Assembly: GCF_003324565.1 (NCBI RefSeq)
Contig: NZ_QOLA01000021.1
Coordinates: forward strand, 1-64,000
Length of the DNA stretch: 64,000 nucleotides
Source of the DNA: Streptomyces sp. SDr-06
GTDB taxonomy: Bacteria; Actinomycetota; Actinomycetes; Streptomycetales; Streptomycetaceae
Reading direction: 5' to 3'
In this document: in pieces, positions 46,241-57,307 of the stretch
How positions within the stretch are numbered: position 1 is the stretch's first letter
Layout: every line of letters begins with the position of its first letter
The notes under the pieces: model-generated
Databases searched by the model: none
Told to the model about the DNA's origin: nothing
The model's input: the letters and a program-made list of their open reading frames with translations, nothing else
Made by a program: the position numbers and the translations under genes

Positions 46241-48838
46241 TCAGGGGGCGGCCGTCCGTCGGGTCCGCCGGGTGAGCCAGTGCAGGGCACCCGCGTACAG
46301 GGCGAGCACGAGGGCGAGCAGCGGGTAGTACGCGGGCGGCAGCGCGGTCATGCCGATGAGTGGGCCGAGGGGCGACAGGGGCAGCAGCAGACCGGTCAGC
46401 GCCAGAATGCCGGCGGTGACCGGGACCTTGCCGCCGCGTCCCGTGCGCAGCAGAACCATCACCAGGGCCTGGGTCAGCAGGTTCTCGGTGAACCAGCCCG
46501 CGTGGAAGGCGGTTTCGGCGCGGGTGTGGCTGACCGCCCAGACCAGCACGGCGAAGGTCGCGAGGTCGGCGGCGGCGTTGAGGACGCCGAACCCGGTGAC
46601 CGTGGCGAGGACTTCACGCGGACGCAGCTTGAGCGGCCGCCGCAGCGCTCCGGCCTGGGGGCGGTCGTAGGCGAAGGCCAGTTGCGCGGCGTCGAAGCAC
46701 AGGTTCTGGACCAGGACCTGGGACGGCAGCATGGGCAGGAACGGCAGCAGCAGACCGGCGGTCAGCATGGCGATGACGTTGCCGAGGTTTGAGGAGAGTG
46801 TGATCCGCAAATAGCCCGCGATGGTCGCGCCGCAGCCGCGGCCCGCCACGATGGCGTGGTCGAGGGAGGTCAGATCCTTGGCGGCGAGTACGACGTCGGC
46901 CGTCTCGCGGGCCACGTCCACGGCCTCGGGCGGGCAGATGCCGACGTCAGAGGCGCGCAGCGCGGGCAGGTCGTTGACGCCGTCGCCGAGGAACCCGGTG
47001 ACGTGCCCGCGTTCCCGCAGGACCCGTACGACCCGGGCCTTCTGCTCGGGGGAGCAGCGGGCGAAGACAGTAGTGCGGTCGGCGAGTTCGCCCAGTTCGG
47101 TGTCGCCGAGGCCGTCGAAGGAGGCGGCGGTGACGACCTCGCCGGGTTCCAGGCCGAGTTCACGGCAGGCGCGGGCGGCCGTGCCGGGGTGGTCGCCGGT
47201 CAGCACTTTCACGGCGATGCCCCGGTGGAGCAGTGCGGAGAGGGCGTCGGCCGCGGTCTCCGCCGTGGCGTCGCGCAGCCCGACCAGGCCCTGGAGGGTC
47301 AGTCCGCGCTCGTCCTTGGTGGTGTACGGGCGGGTGGCGGCGGGCCGTTCCGCGAGCGCCACCGCGAGGACACGGAGCCCGTCCGCGGCGAGGCGATCGG
47401 CGAGCGCGACGGCCCGCTCGCGTTCGTCGCCGGTCAGCGCGCACCGCTCCAGGACGTCCTCGACGCCGCCCTTGACCACCAGGGTGTGGCGGCCGAACCG
47501 GTGCGGCGTTCTGACCACGGCGGTGGACAGGCGGCGTACCGGATCGAAGGGCAGGACGGTGACCGCGTCGTACTCCAGGGCGTCCAGGCCGTCGGGGAAA
47601 CGTTCCTCGGCGGCGTCGAGGAGGGCTTCGTCGAGTGCGTCGGCGCTGGGCAGTTCGGCGAGCTGCACGGTCCACAGGCTGTTGACGGCGGCCCAGTGCA
47701 GTACGGAGTCGTCGGGCGTGCCGGACGCGTCGAGCGCGCAGTCCAGGACCGGCCGGTCCTGGGTCAAGGTGCCCGTCTTGTCGAGGCAGACGACGTCGAC
47801 GGCGCCCAGGTCGTGCAGCGCGGGCAGCCGCTTGACGATCACCTGGTGCGTGCGGGCCAGCGCGGACGCGCCGCGCGCGAGGGTGGTCGTCACGATGACC
47901 GGCAGCATCTCCGGCGTGAGCCCGACCGCCACCGCCACCGCGAACGGCAGCGTCTCCAGGCCGCGCCCGCGCAGCGCGGCATTGGCCATCAGGACCAGCG
48001 GCGGCGTGAGCAGCATGAAGCGGATCAGGATCCAGGAGATTCCGTACACCGACCGGTCGAAAGCGGTCGTGCGCCGGTCGTTCCCGGGCAGTTTGTCGGC
48101 CCTCGCGAACCGGGTGTCGCCGCCGGTCGCGATCACCACGCCGGTGCCGCCGCCGGAGGCCACGCTGCTGCCCTGGAAGCAGACCTCGGGCCGGTCGAAG
48201 TCCTGCGCGTCGAGGGCGAGAGGCTGTGCCTCGGCCGACGAGAGCCGCGCCGACGGCTCGTCCACCGGGTACTTGGGCACCGGCGCGGACTCCCCCGTCA
48301 GCGCGGCCTGATGCATCGTCAGGCCGGTGGCCCGCAGCAGGCGCAGATCCGCCGGTACGAGATCGCCGGGCGCCAGGCGCACCACATCGCCCGGGACCAC
48401 CTGGTCCACGGGCACCTCGCGCGGGACCGGCGCCGCCTCCTCGTCCGACCTGCGCAGCACGGTCGCGGTGCTCGCCACCAGCTCCCGCAGGCCCGCCGCC
48501 GAACGGTCGGCGCGGTGCTCCCCGGCCGCCCGCAGCGCACAACTCACCACTACGAGCACCGCGATGACCGCCGCCGTGGCCCAGGCCGCGACAGCCGCCG
48601 AGACCAGGGCGAGGCTGGCGAGCACGGCCGTGAACGGGTCGCGCAGGCTGCGCAGAAAAATGATCGGGAGCGAGGGAACTCGGCGCGCGGGAAGGACGTT
48701 TTCCCCATACCGCAGGAGTCGTTTCTCGGCCTCGGACTCCACCAGCCCCCGAGGGCCCGAGCCGAGGGAACGCAGCAGCTGCAGAGGAGTGCTCCTTGAC
48801 AACTGCAGAGAAGAGATCCGCTCAGGCGCCCAGGTCAC
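46241..48838 (-). CDS. P-type ATPase, magnesium-transporting type (MgtA-like)
   Basis: An 865-residue P3-type cation ATPase. Order: N-terminal cation-ATPase domain (LLRSLGSGPRGLVESEAEKR), two membrane spans, the actuator with ALTGESAPVPKYP, membrane spans including AVAVAVGLTPEMLPVIVTTT (the PEMLP ion site, as in MgtA/MgtB), the phosphorylation site CLDKTGTLTQD, the KGG nucleotide motif, FLGDGVNDLPALRASDVGI, and four to six C-terminal spans. It probably imports magnesium. GTG 48838 overlaps the upstream arsR-like gene by 17 bases, so the two form an operon; the regulator presumably controls it. The usual MgtC gene is not here. Confidence 0.9.
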   Translation of the reverse strand: MTWAPERISSLQLSRSTPLQLLRSLGSGPRGLVESEAEKRLLRYGENVLPARRVPSLPIIFLRSLRDPFTAVLASLALVSAAVAAWATAAVIAVLVVVSCALRAAGEHRADRSAAGLRELVASTATVLRRSDEEAAPVPREVPVDQVVPGDVVRLAPGDLVPADLRLLRATGLTMHQAALTGESAPVPKYPVDEPSARLSSAEAQPLALDAQDFDRPEVCFQGSSVASGGGTGVVIATGGDTRFARADKLPGNDRRTTAFDRSVYGISWILIRFMLLTPPLVLMANAALRGRGLETLPFAVAVAVGLTPEMLPVIVTTTLARGASALARTHQVIVKRLPALHDLGAVDVVCLDKTGTLTQDRPVLDCALDASGTPDDSVLHWAAVNSLWTVQLAELPSADALDEALLDAAEERFPDGLDALEYDAVTVLPFDPVRRLSTAVVRTPHRFGRHTLVVKGGVEDVLERCALTGDERERAVALADRLAADGLRVLAVALAERPAATRPYTTKDERGLTLQGLVGLRDATAETAADALSALLHRGIAVKVLTGDHPGTAARACRELGLEPGEVVTAASFDGLGDTELGELADRTTVFARCSPEQKARVVRVLRERGHVTGFLGDGVNDLPALRASDVGICPPEAVDVARETADVVLAAKDLTSLDHAIVAGRGCGATIAGYLRITLSSNLGNVIAMLTAGLLLPFLPMLPSQVLVQNLCFDAAQLAFAYDRPQAGALRRPLKLRPREVLATVTGFGVLNAAADLATFAVLVWAVSHTRAETAFHAGWFTENLLTQALVMVLLRTGRGGKVPVTAGILALTGLLLPLSPLGPLIGMTALPPAYYPLLALVLALYAGALHWLTRRTRRTAAP

Positions 48839-49175
48839 GGACGAGTCCCGACGGTCCCGGCAGCTTCACGCCCTCGCCCAGCCGGGCGACCAACCAGCGC
48901 ACCATCTGAGCCACATCGGGGTCGTCGACGAGATATACGACCCGGCGTCCCTCCCGCCGGGACCGCACGAGCCCCGCGAGTTTCAGCTTCGCCAGATGCT
49001 GACTGACGGCCGGCAGCGCACCGCCGACCCTCTCGGCCAGACCCGACACATCGGACTCGCCGTGGCTCAGCGTCCACATGATGTGCAGCCGCGCGGGCGA
49101 GGCAAGGAGTCCGAAGACCCCCGCTGCCTCGCCGAGCACCTCGGCCGACGGGTCGGTGCCGCTCGTCGTGGTCAC
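48822..49175 (-). CDS. ArsR-family winged-helix regulator
   Basis: A 117-residue regulator: LLASPARLHIMWTLSHGESD and SGLAERVGGALPAVSQHLAK give the winged helix, GLVRSRREGRRVVYLVDDPD the wing. It has no cysteine at all and lacks the usual alpha-3 metal-thiolate motif (ELCVC). The C-terminal helix DDPDVAQMVRWLVARLG could form an alternative site, but the expected histidines are absent, so metal sensing is uncertain. GTG 49175 is preceded by GGGAG. The stop lies 17 bases inside the next gene, the ATPase, so it probably regulates its own operon. Confidence 0.88.
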   Translation of the reverse strand: MTTTSGTDPSAEVLGEAAGVFGLLASPARLHIMWTLSHGESDVSGLAERVGGALPAVSQHLAKLKLAGLVRSRREGRRVVYLVDDPDVAQMVRWLVARLGEGVKLPGPSGLVRDLGA

Positions 49176-49246
49176 CGTCGTCTCCCGTCTCCTGGATGTG
49201 GTGGCTGTTCCTGTCGCCCCCGGGCAGCCAGTCTAGAGGCGCCGGC

Positions 49247-51277
<2,031 letters not shown>

Positions 51278-51377
51278 GGGAGGTCCCGGTGTCCTGATGG
51301 CGCGGGGCCTGCCCGCCCGGTGTGAACGGGCAGACCCTGCACAGTGGTTGAGCGTGGTGGACCGGACGGGCGCGCGG

Positions 51378-52202
51378 TTACGGCTGCTGGAAGCCGGCGC
51401 CCTGGAGGATCTTCTGCGCCTCGGGAGAGGACAGCCACTTCACGAACGCGGCGGCGGCGTCCGCGTTCTTCGAGGTCTTGAGGGTGGCGGCCGGGTACTT
51501 GGCGACGGCGTTCTGGGCGTCCGGGATGTCGACCGTGTCGACCTTGCCCTTCGCGGAGGCGGCGTCGGTCTTGTAGACGATGCCGGCGTCGGCCTCGCCC
51601 AGCTCCACCTTGCTGAGCACGGCGCGCACGTTCGGCTCCTGGGAGACCGGCTTGACCGTGATCTTCTGGGCGTCCAGGACCTGCTTGCTGTACCGGCCGA
51701 CCGGCACCTCCGGCGCCGCGAGGACGACCTTCAGATGGGTGTCGGACAGGTTCTTCAGGCCTTCGACCTTCTTCGGGTTGCCCTTGCCGGTCGCGATGAC
51801 CAGGCGGTTTTTGGCGATGACCGACGCATCGTTCACGCCCGCCTTGAGGCCGTCCATGGTCTTGGTGTCCGCGGTCACCAGGGCGTCGGCGGGCGCGCCC
51901 TGCTTCACCTGGGCGGCGAGCTCCTGCGACCCCGCGAAGGAGAACTTCACGTGGGTGCCCGGGTGCTCCTTCTCGTAGGCGGCGCCCGCCGCCTTGAAGA
52001 CGTCGGTGAGCGAGGAGGCGGCGAGGACCGTCAGCTGAGCCGCCTTCGGCGCGTCGCCGGAACTGCCGGACGGCGAGGCGGTCTTGTCGCCCCCGCTGCT
52101 CTTGTCGCTGCCGCAGGCGGCGGCCAGCGGGATGAGCAGGGCGGCGGAGACGACTGCCGCGGCGGCGCGGCGGCGCCTGGTGCTGAGAGCCATGACAGAC
52201 AT
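51378..52202 (-). CDS. modA: Molybdate ABC transporter substrate-binding lipoprotein
   Basis: A 274-residue lipoprotein with a signal peptide and lipobox AAAC (cysteine about 30), a short serine/glycine linker, and a ModA fold: LTVLAASSLTDVFKAAGAAY, FSFAGSQELAAQVKQGAPAD, NRLVIATGKGNP, EADAGIVYKTDAA. These match the oxyanion pocket of ModA, where main-chain amides and serines bind molybdate. It delivers substrate to the fused permease-ATPase encoded 100 bases downstream. AAGGAG eight bases before ATG 52202 gives the start. Confidence 0.93.
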   Translation of the reverse strand: MSVMALSTRRRRAAAAVVSAALLIPLAAACGSDKSSGGDKTASPSGSSGDAPKAAQLTVLAASSLTDVFKAAGAAYEKEHPGTHVKFSFAGSQELAAQVKQGAPADALVTADTKTMDGLKAGVNDASVIAKNRLVIATGKGNPKKVEGLKNLSDTHLKVVLAAPEVPVGRYSKQVLDAQKITVKPVSQEPNVRAVLSKVELGEADAGIVYKTDAASAKGKVDTVDIPDAQNAVAKYPAATLKTSKNADAAAAFVKWLSSPEAQKILQGAGFQQP

Positions 52203-52342
52203 GGGTGGTGCTCCTTCGGATGGTGGTCGAGCCGCGCCGGGAGGAGAGGGGCTTCCCCCTGCCGGGCATCCGGGCCGGATGTCCTGGGAGGAACGGGGAA
52301 GGGCGACGCCGCGGGGACGTTCGTGAGAGGCCTGACGCCGAC

Positions 52343-52738
52343 CTAGGTGCGGTCGATGTGCACGCTGGTGGACTTCACCCGCGCGGTGGCCTGCATGCCC
52401 ACCTCAAGGCCCAGCTCCTCGACGGCCTCCCGGGTCAGGAGGGAGACCAGCCGGTGCGGACCGGCCTGGATCTCGACCTGGGCCGCGACGTCACCGAGCT
52501 TGACGGCGGTGACGATGCCGGGAAAGGCGTTGCGGGCGGAGGTGTAGGGCACCTCTTCCTCGCCGTTGGAGGACTGGCCGACCTCGATGGAGAAGGCGGC
52601 CAGGTCCCGCCCGTCGATGAGCCGGCGGCCGCCTTCGTCGCGATGGGTCGTGACGCGGCCGCCGTCGGCCCAGCGGCGCACGGTGTCGGGGCTGACGCCG
52701 AGCAGACGCGCTGCCTGGCCGATGGTGTAGGACTGCAT
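52343..52738 (-). CDS. Molybdate-responsive regulator: helix-turn-helix plus TOBE domain
   Basis: A 131-residue protein with a MerR/excisionase-type helix-turn-helix (IGQAARLLGVSPDTVRRWAD, residues 6-25) and a C-terminal Mop/TOBE domain (SARNAFPGIVTAVKLGDVAA, EAVEELGLEVGMQATARVKS) that binds molybdate-like oxyanions. It is a one-domain-each counterpart of ModE and probably senses molybdate to control the adjacent modA-modBC genes. A TATCTT box seven bases before the ATG indicates a leaderless mRNA. It lies 141 bases upstream of modA on the same strand. Confidence 0.9.
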   Translation of the reverse strand: MQSYTIGQAARLLGVSPDTVRRWADGGRVTTHRDEGGRRLIDGRDLAAFSIEVGQSSNGEEEVPYTSARNAFPGIVTAVKLGDVAAQVEIQAGPHRLVSLLTREAVEELGLEVGMQATARVKSTSVHIDRT

Positions 52739-52745
52739 GTGCGCC

Positions 52746-52751
52746 AAGATA
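52746..52751 (-). promoter_or_regulatory. -10 box of molybdate regulator gene
   Basis: TATCTT on the minus strand, seven bases before the ATG at 52738. Confidence 0.45.
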
Positions 52752-52974
52752 AGCGGCTTCGCGCCGCATACACAAAGGATCCGTCCGAACCTACACGGCG
52801 TTTGCGAGGCCGAATGGATGAAGGTCCAAGCTGGTCGTCGCGCCCGGTCGGGCGTTGGGTCCCGCCGCCCTCGGCGCAAGCCCGTGCCCCGCGGGACCTT
52901 GGGCCCGACCTCCCGAAAGCGGCACGGTCGTCCCGGCCGTGCGGTGCCGGGAAGGTCGCGGTCCGGTCAGCCGG

Positions 52975-53406
52975 TCAGGGCCACACCAAGCAGTACGGCT
53001 GATGCCCCGCCTCATGCAGCCGGTGCGAGAAGTCCTGCCATTCGTGCAGGAGTTGATAGACGTTGAAGGCGTCACGCGGGCCGCCGCGGTCCGGGACCGT
53101 GGACCAGATGAAGGCGGCTGCGCCGACCGATTCCTCCCCGACGCCGCGCAGCGGGTCGACGACCGTCATGGGGAGCTTGACCACCGCGTAGTCGGGGTGG
53201 AGCACGACCAGTTCCAGGGGTGGGACCTTGTGCAGCGGTATGCCCTGGATGCCGGTGAGGACCATCGCGGCCATCGTCTCCGGTTTGATCTTGGTGAACA
53301 TGCCGCCCATGCCCAGCTCGTCACCACCGAGCTCCTCGGGGCGCATGGTCACGGGCACCCGCGCCGCGGTCGCGCCGTCCGGAGCGCCGAAGTACTTGTA
53401 GGTCAC
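52975..53406 (-). CDS. Conserved hypothetical protein
   Basis: A 143-residue soluble protein I do not recognise. It begins MTYKYFGAPDGATAARVPVT and has KIKPETMAAMVLTGIQGIPL, VVLHPDYAVVKLPMTVVDPL and ends LHEWQDFSHRLHEAGHQPYC. There is no signal peptide, membrane span or known catalytic motif. The start GTG 53406 was chosen because upstream codons in the same frame are arginine/histidine-rich and unlike a protein; a start at 53568 is unlikely. Conserved, regular codon use favours a real gene. It diverges from hemL across a regulatory gap. Confidence 0.6.
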   Translation of the reverse strand: MTYKYFGAPDGATAARVPVTMRPEELGGDELGMGGMFTKIKPETMAAMVLTGIQGIPLHKVPPLELVVLHPDYAVVKLPMTVVDPLRGVGEESVGAAAFIWSTVPDRGGPRDAFNVYQLLHEWQDFSHRLHEAGHQPYCLVWP

Positions 53407-53567
53407 CCCCACCCGGCCACTTCCGTTCCCCGCCCCTGCGACGTCCCCGACCCGGTCGATCCGGTCCTGGGCGTCGCGTCGCCGGTGCCGTCCCCGACGG
53501 TGGGCGCGCTCGGGACCCCGGTCATCGGTCCCTTCGCCCAGTCCGCCACCGCGATGCATATCCTTCA

Positions 53568-53598
53568 CCCGACTGCTTGTAGCCCGACTGCTTTGTAG
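53568..53598 (+). repeat. Tandem direct repeat upstream of hemL
   Basis: CCCGACTGCTTGTAG (53568-53582) is followed immediately by CCCGACTGCTTTGTAG (53583-53598), identical except for one extra T. Confidence 0.75.
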
Positions 53599-53623
53599 AT
53601 GGCACGGCCCCCACCGCGCAACC

Positions 53624-53659
53624 CGATCATCCGCCGATGCAACTCGATCATCTGCGGAT
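53624..53659 (+). promoter_or_regulatory. 21-base-spaced repeats before the hemL promoter
   Basis: CGATCATCCGCCGAT (53624-53638) and CGATCATCTGCGGAT (53645-53659) differ at two bases and are 21 bases apart; GGATCATCG follows. They lie just upstream of TTGACC and look like a two-site operator or activator element. Confidence 0.55.
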
Positions 53660-53733
53660 CATCGTGTCATTGACCTCCCCCGCGCGGGTGCGGTGAAACA
53701 CCAGTCCGCAAGAACGTCCGGCCCTCTGCCACC

Positions 53734-55056
53734 ATGGCGTGTGTGAGCTATCCGTACGAATACGACGCCCCAGTTTCGCAGAACCTCTTCGACCGCGCGT
53801 CCGCCGTGACGCCCGGCGGCGTGAACTCCCCCGTCCGTGCCTTCCGGGCCGTGGGCGGTACGCCCCGGTTCATGGTGTCCGGTACGGGTCCCTACCTGAC
53901 CGACGCCGACGGCCGCGAGTACGTCGACCTGGTGTGCTCGTGGGGCCCGATGATCCTCGGGCACGCGCACCCGGAGGTCACGGCCGCCGTGCAGGAGGCC
54001 GTCGCGCGCGGCACCTCCTTCGGCACGCCCGGCGAGGGCGAGGTCGCGCTCGCCGAGGAGATCGTGGCCCGGGTCGGCCCGGTCGAGCAGGTCCGCCTGG
54101 TGTCCTCGGGCACCGAGGCGACCATGTCCGCGATCCGCCTGGCCCGTGGCTTCACCGGCCGCGCCAAGGTGATCAAGTTCGCCGGCTGCTACCACGGTCA
54201 TGTGGACGCGCTGCTGGCCGCCGCCGGTTCCGGGGTCGCCACGTTCGGCCTCCCCGACACCCCCGGGGTGACCGGCGCCCAGGCCGGCGACACCATCGTG
54301 CTGCCGTACAACGACCTGGACGCGGTGGACGCGGCGTTCCACGCCCACCCGGGCGAGATCGCCTGTGTGATCACCGAGGCCTCGCCCGGCAACATGGGCG
54401 TCGTCCCGCCGGGGGACGGCTTCAACGCGGGCCTGAAGGCGGCCTGCGCGAAGAACGGCGCGCTGTACATCTCCGACGAGGTGATGACCGGCTTCCGTAC
54501 GTCGAAGGCGGGCTGGTTCGGCGTCGACGGCGTGGTGCCGGACCTCATGACGTTCGGCAAGGTCATGGGCGGCGGCTTCCCGGCCGCGGCGTTCGGCGGC
54601 CGGGCCGATGTGATGGGTCACCTCGCCCCGGCGGGCCCCGTCTACCAGGCGGGCACCCTCTCGGGGAACCCCGTCGCGACGGCCGCCGGGCTCGCCCAGC
54701 TGCGGCTCCTCGACGACGCGGCGTACGACAAGGTCGACGCCGTCTCCCGGGAGATCCAGGCGCTCGTCACCGCCGCGCTCAGCAAGGAGGGCGTCGCCCA
54801 CCGGCTGCAGACGGCGAGCAACATGTTCTCCGTCTTCTTCACGGCCGACGAGGTCCGCGACTACGACGACGCGAAGAAGCAGGAGGCGTTCCGCTTCAAC
54901 GGGTTCTTCCACTCGATGCTGTCGCAGGGCGTCTACCTGCCGCCGTCGGCCTTCGAGTCCTGGTTCGTGTCGACCGCCCACGACGAGCGCGCGATCGAGC
55001 GCGTCGCGGCCGCGCTGCCCGCCGCCGCCCGTGCCGCAGCGGAGGCCACCGCATGA
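53734..55056 (+). CDS. hemL: Glutamate-1-semialdehyde 2,1-aminomutase
   Basis: A 440-residue fold-type I PLP enzyme that converts glutamate-1-semialdehyde, the HemA product, to 5-aminolevulinate. PGGVNSPVRAFRAVGGTPRF, SSGTEATMSAIRLARGFTGR, FAGCYHGHVDALL, ISDEVMTGFRT and the lysine in MTFGKVMGGGFPAAAFGGR are all typical. ATG 53734 is given; GTG 53743, matching the usual N-terminus, may be the true start. The stop overlaps the next gene (ATGA at 55053). It lies 36-41 kb from the Rex-controlled hem genes, with its own upstream repeats, so control may differ. Confidence 0.97.
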   Translation: MACVSYPYEYDAPVSQNLFDRASAVTPGGVNSPVRAFRAVGGTPRFMVSGTGPYLTDADGREYVDLVCSWGPMILGHAHPEVTAAVQEAVARGTSFGTPGEGEVALAEEIVARVGPVEQVRLVSSGTEATMSAIRLARGFTGRAKVIKFAGCYHGHVDALLAAAGSGVATFGLPDTPGVTGAQAGDTIVLPYNDLDAVDAAFHAHPGEIACVITEASPGNMGVVPPGDGFNAGLKAACAKNGALYISDEVMTGFRTSKAGWFGVDGVVPDLMTFGKVMGGGFPAAAFGGRADVMGHLAPAGPVYQAGTLSGNPVATAAGLAQLRLLDDAAYDKVDAVSREIQALVTAALSKEGVAHRLQTASNMFSVFFTADEVRDYDDAKKQEAFRFNGFFHSMLSQGVYLPPSAFESWFVSTAHDERAIERVAAALPAAARAAAEATA

Positions 55057-55748
55057 GCGAGAACACCAACGCCGGGAACGAGCTGACCGTCGTGCACCTG
55101 ATGCGCCACGGCGAAGTGCACAACCCGGACGGGGTGCTCTACGGGCGGCGCCCCGGCTACCACCTCTCCGAGCTCGGCCGGCAGATGGCCGACCGGGTCG
55201 CCGAGCACCTCTCGGGCCGTGACATCACCCATGTCGTGGCCTCCCCCCTGGAGCGCGCCCAGGAGACGGCGACGCCGATCGCCAAGGTGCTCGGCCTGGA
55301 CCTGGCCACCGACCCTCGCCTGATCGAGGCGGCCAACGTCTTCGAGGGCAAGACCTTCGGGGTCGGCGACGGCGCCCTGCGCAAGCCCGCCAACTGGAAG
55401 CACCTGACGAACCCGTTCCGCCCGTCCTGGGGCGAGCCGTACGTGGAGCAGGTCGTGCGCATGATGGGCGCCCTGGACGCGGCGCGCGACGCGGCCCGTG
55501 GCCACGAGGCGGTGTGCGTCAGCCACCAGCTGCCGATCTGGATCGTGCGCAGCTTCGTCGAGAAGCGGCGGCTGTGGCACGACCCGCGCAAGCGGCAGTG
55601 CACCCTGGCCTCGCTCACCAGCTTCACCTATCAGGGCGACCGGATCGTGTCCGTGGGCTACAGCGAGCCCGCCCGCGATCTCGTACCGGCGCACCTGCTG
55701 GCCGGGGCCAAGCCGGTCAAGGGCAAGTCGAAGGCGTTCGGCGCCTGA
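55053..55748 (+). CDS. Histidine phosphatase family protein
   Basis: A 231-residue phosphatase of the phosphoglycerate-mutase-like superfamily. VHLMRHGEVHNPDGVLYGRR holds the RHG motif with the catalytic histidine (residues 16-35), SPLERAQETATPIAK the conserved serine/arginine, and VCVSHQLPIWIVRSF the second histidine. It is cytoplasmic and its substrate is unknown. Its start overlaps the hemL stop, so it is translated with hemL; a role in tetrapyrrole metabolism is possible but not shown. Confidence 0.9.
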   Translation: MSENTNAGNELTVVHLMRHGEVHNPDGVLYGRRPGYHLSELGRQMADRVAEHLSGRDITHVVASPLERAQETATPIAKVLGLDLATDPRLIEAANVFEGKTFGVGDGALRKPANWKHLTNPFRPSWGEPYVEQVVRMMGALDAARDAARGHEAVCVSHQLPIWIVRSFVEKRRLWHDPRKRQCTLASLTSFTYQGDRIVSVGYSEPARDLVPAHLLAGAKPVKGKSKAFGA

Positions 55749-55967
55749 CGCACCCGGCCGGCCGGACCTCCGGCCGGCCGGCCCGCGCCGCCCGGCCCCG
55801 GGTGAGCACCCCCCCCACCTCTCCGACCCGCACTCCCCACCTCGTACGGTTTAAGAAGATTTGTGCGAGCCGCGGGGAACCATCCCTGTTTCGCCCGGCA
55901 TCTCACAAATTGCCCAACTGCGGTGACGCGCTTGGGTTCGAGGACGACGAGACGACGGTGCGACGCG

Positions 55968-57230
55968 ATGGGAACGGACGGGCTTATGCGGGAGATCGGT
56001 CGGAACTTCAGCCGAAGGGGCATGCTGGGACTGGGTCTGGGGGCCGCCGCGGCGGCCGGGCTTGCCGGATGCGGCAGTTCGGGCGGCGGCGGAGCGGGCG
56101 GCAAGACCGGCGGCGACGCGGCCGGTAAGAAGGCCGACGCGAAGCTGATAGGCGACGGTTCCACCGCGGACACCGGCAAGCAGCCGCACCAGCCCGACAA
56201 GCCCGTCCCCCTTGAGCCCGGCCAGACCCCGCCCCAGTTCGTCGTCTTCTCCTGGGACGGCGCCGGCGAGGTCGGCAACGGCCTCTTCCCGCGCTTCCTC
56301 CAGCTCGCCAAGGACCACGGCGCGGGCATGACCTTCTTCCTCTCGGGGCTCTACCTGCTGCCCGAGGCGAAGAAGCGGCTCTATCAGCCGCCGAACAACC
56401 CCGTCGGCGCCTCCGACATCGGCTATCTCTCCGACCCCCATCTCAAGGAGACGCTGAAGTACGTCCGCCAGGCCTGGACCGACGGCCATGAGATAGGCAC
56501 CCACTTCAACGGCCACTTCTGCTCCGGGCGCGGCACGGTGGAGCACTGGACCCCGGCCCAGTGGCAGAGCGAGATAGACCAGGCGATCGACTTCGTCACC
56601 AAGTGGAAGACGAACACGGGCTGGACGGACGAGGACCCGCTGCCCTTCGACTACCGCCACGAGCTCGCCGGCGGCCGCACCCCCTGCCTGCTCGGCCAGG
56701 ACAACCTGCTGCCCACCGCGCAGAAGATGGGCTGGCGCTACGACGCCTCGTCGCCCGGCGGCACCCAGGTGTGGCCGGTCAAGCGACACGGCCTGTGGGA
56801 TCTGCCGCTCCAGCAAATACCCTTCCCCGGGCATTCCTTCCAGGTCCTCTCGATGGACTACAACATCCTCGCCAACCAGTCGCAGAATTCGACCAAGGCG
56901 CCCCCGGCCAACTACCCGGGCTGGCGCAAGCAGGCGACCGAGGCCTATCTCGCCGGATTCAAGCGCGCCTACGAAACCAATCGCGCGCCGTTCTACATCG
57001 GCAACCACTTCGAGGAGTGGAACGGTGGCATCTACATGGACGCCGTCGAGGAGGCGTTCAAGGGCATCGCGGCGCAGCGCGACGAGAAGAAGGATGTGAG
57101 GCTCGTCTCCTTCAAGCAGTACGTCGACTGGCTCGATGTACAGGACCCGAAGGTGCTCGCCAAGCTCCGTACGCTGGGCGTGGGACAGGCCCCCACCGGT
57201 GGCTGGAACGCGTTCATGAAGTCCGCTTAG
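55968..57230 (+). CDS. Polysaccharide-deacetylase-like exported lipoprotein
   Basis: A 420-residue protein. The N-terminus has SRRGMLGLGLGAAAAAGLAG before a lipobox cysteine, looking like a Tat-type signal joined to a lipoprotein signal. After a glycine/lysine-rich linker comes a NodB-type fold: FVVFSWDGAGEVGN (metal-binding aspartate), AGMTFFLSGLYLLPEAKKRL and DGHEIGTHFNGHFC (histidine pair). The family removes acetyl groups from sugars of cell-wall polymers; here the two motifs are present but others are unusual. It sits outside the membrane. ATG 55968 is used; ATG 55986 is possible. It precedes the cytochrome c maturation genes. Confidence 0.82.
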   Translation: MGTDGLMREIGRNFSRRGMLGLGLGAAAAAGLAGCGSSGGGGAGGKTGGDAAGKKADAKLIGDGSTADTGKQPHQPDKPVPLEPGQTPPQFVVFSWDGAGEVGNGLFPRFLQLAKDHGAGMTFFLSGLYLLPEAKKRLYQPPNNPVGASDIGYLSDPHLKETLKYVRQAWTDGHEIGTHFNGHFCSGRGTVEHWTPAQWQSEIDQAIDFVTKWKTNTGWTDEDPLPFDYRHELAGGRTPCLLGQDNLLPTAQKMGWRYDASSPGGTQVWPVKRHGLWDLPLQQIPFPGHSFQVLSMDYNILANQSQNSTKAPPANYPGWRKQATEAYLAGFKRAYETNRAPFYIGNHFEEWNGGIYMDAVEEAFKGIAAQRDEKKDVRLVSFKQYVDWLDVQDPKVLAKLRTLGVGQAPTGGWNAFMKSA

Positions 57231-57307
57231 GCGTTCCTGACAAGGGGCTTTACGGGCAGCCAGGGGGGCGGGCAAGATCCCCGAAACCGCCATGCGAAAC
57301 TTTTCAC

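Larger units (their letters stand above)
53407..53733. other. hemL upstream regulatory gap
   Basis: 327 bases between divergent genes, holding two pairs of direct repeats listed separately and TTGACC at 53670-53675, a candidate -35 element for hemL. No gene was seen. Confidence 0.55.

Noticed and set aside
53407..53568. N-terminal extension of the hypothetical protein near hemL
   Set aside because: The extra 54 residues are arginine/histidine-rich and unlike the conserved body; the GTG at 53406 is better.
53600..55970. Further Rex operators near hemL and the cytochrome c genes
   Set aside because: Searched by eye for TTGTGAA-type inverted repeats; only unrelated half-matches (for example TTGTGCGAG near 55860) were found.
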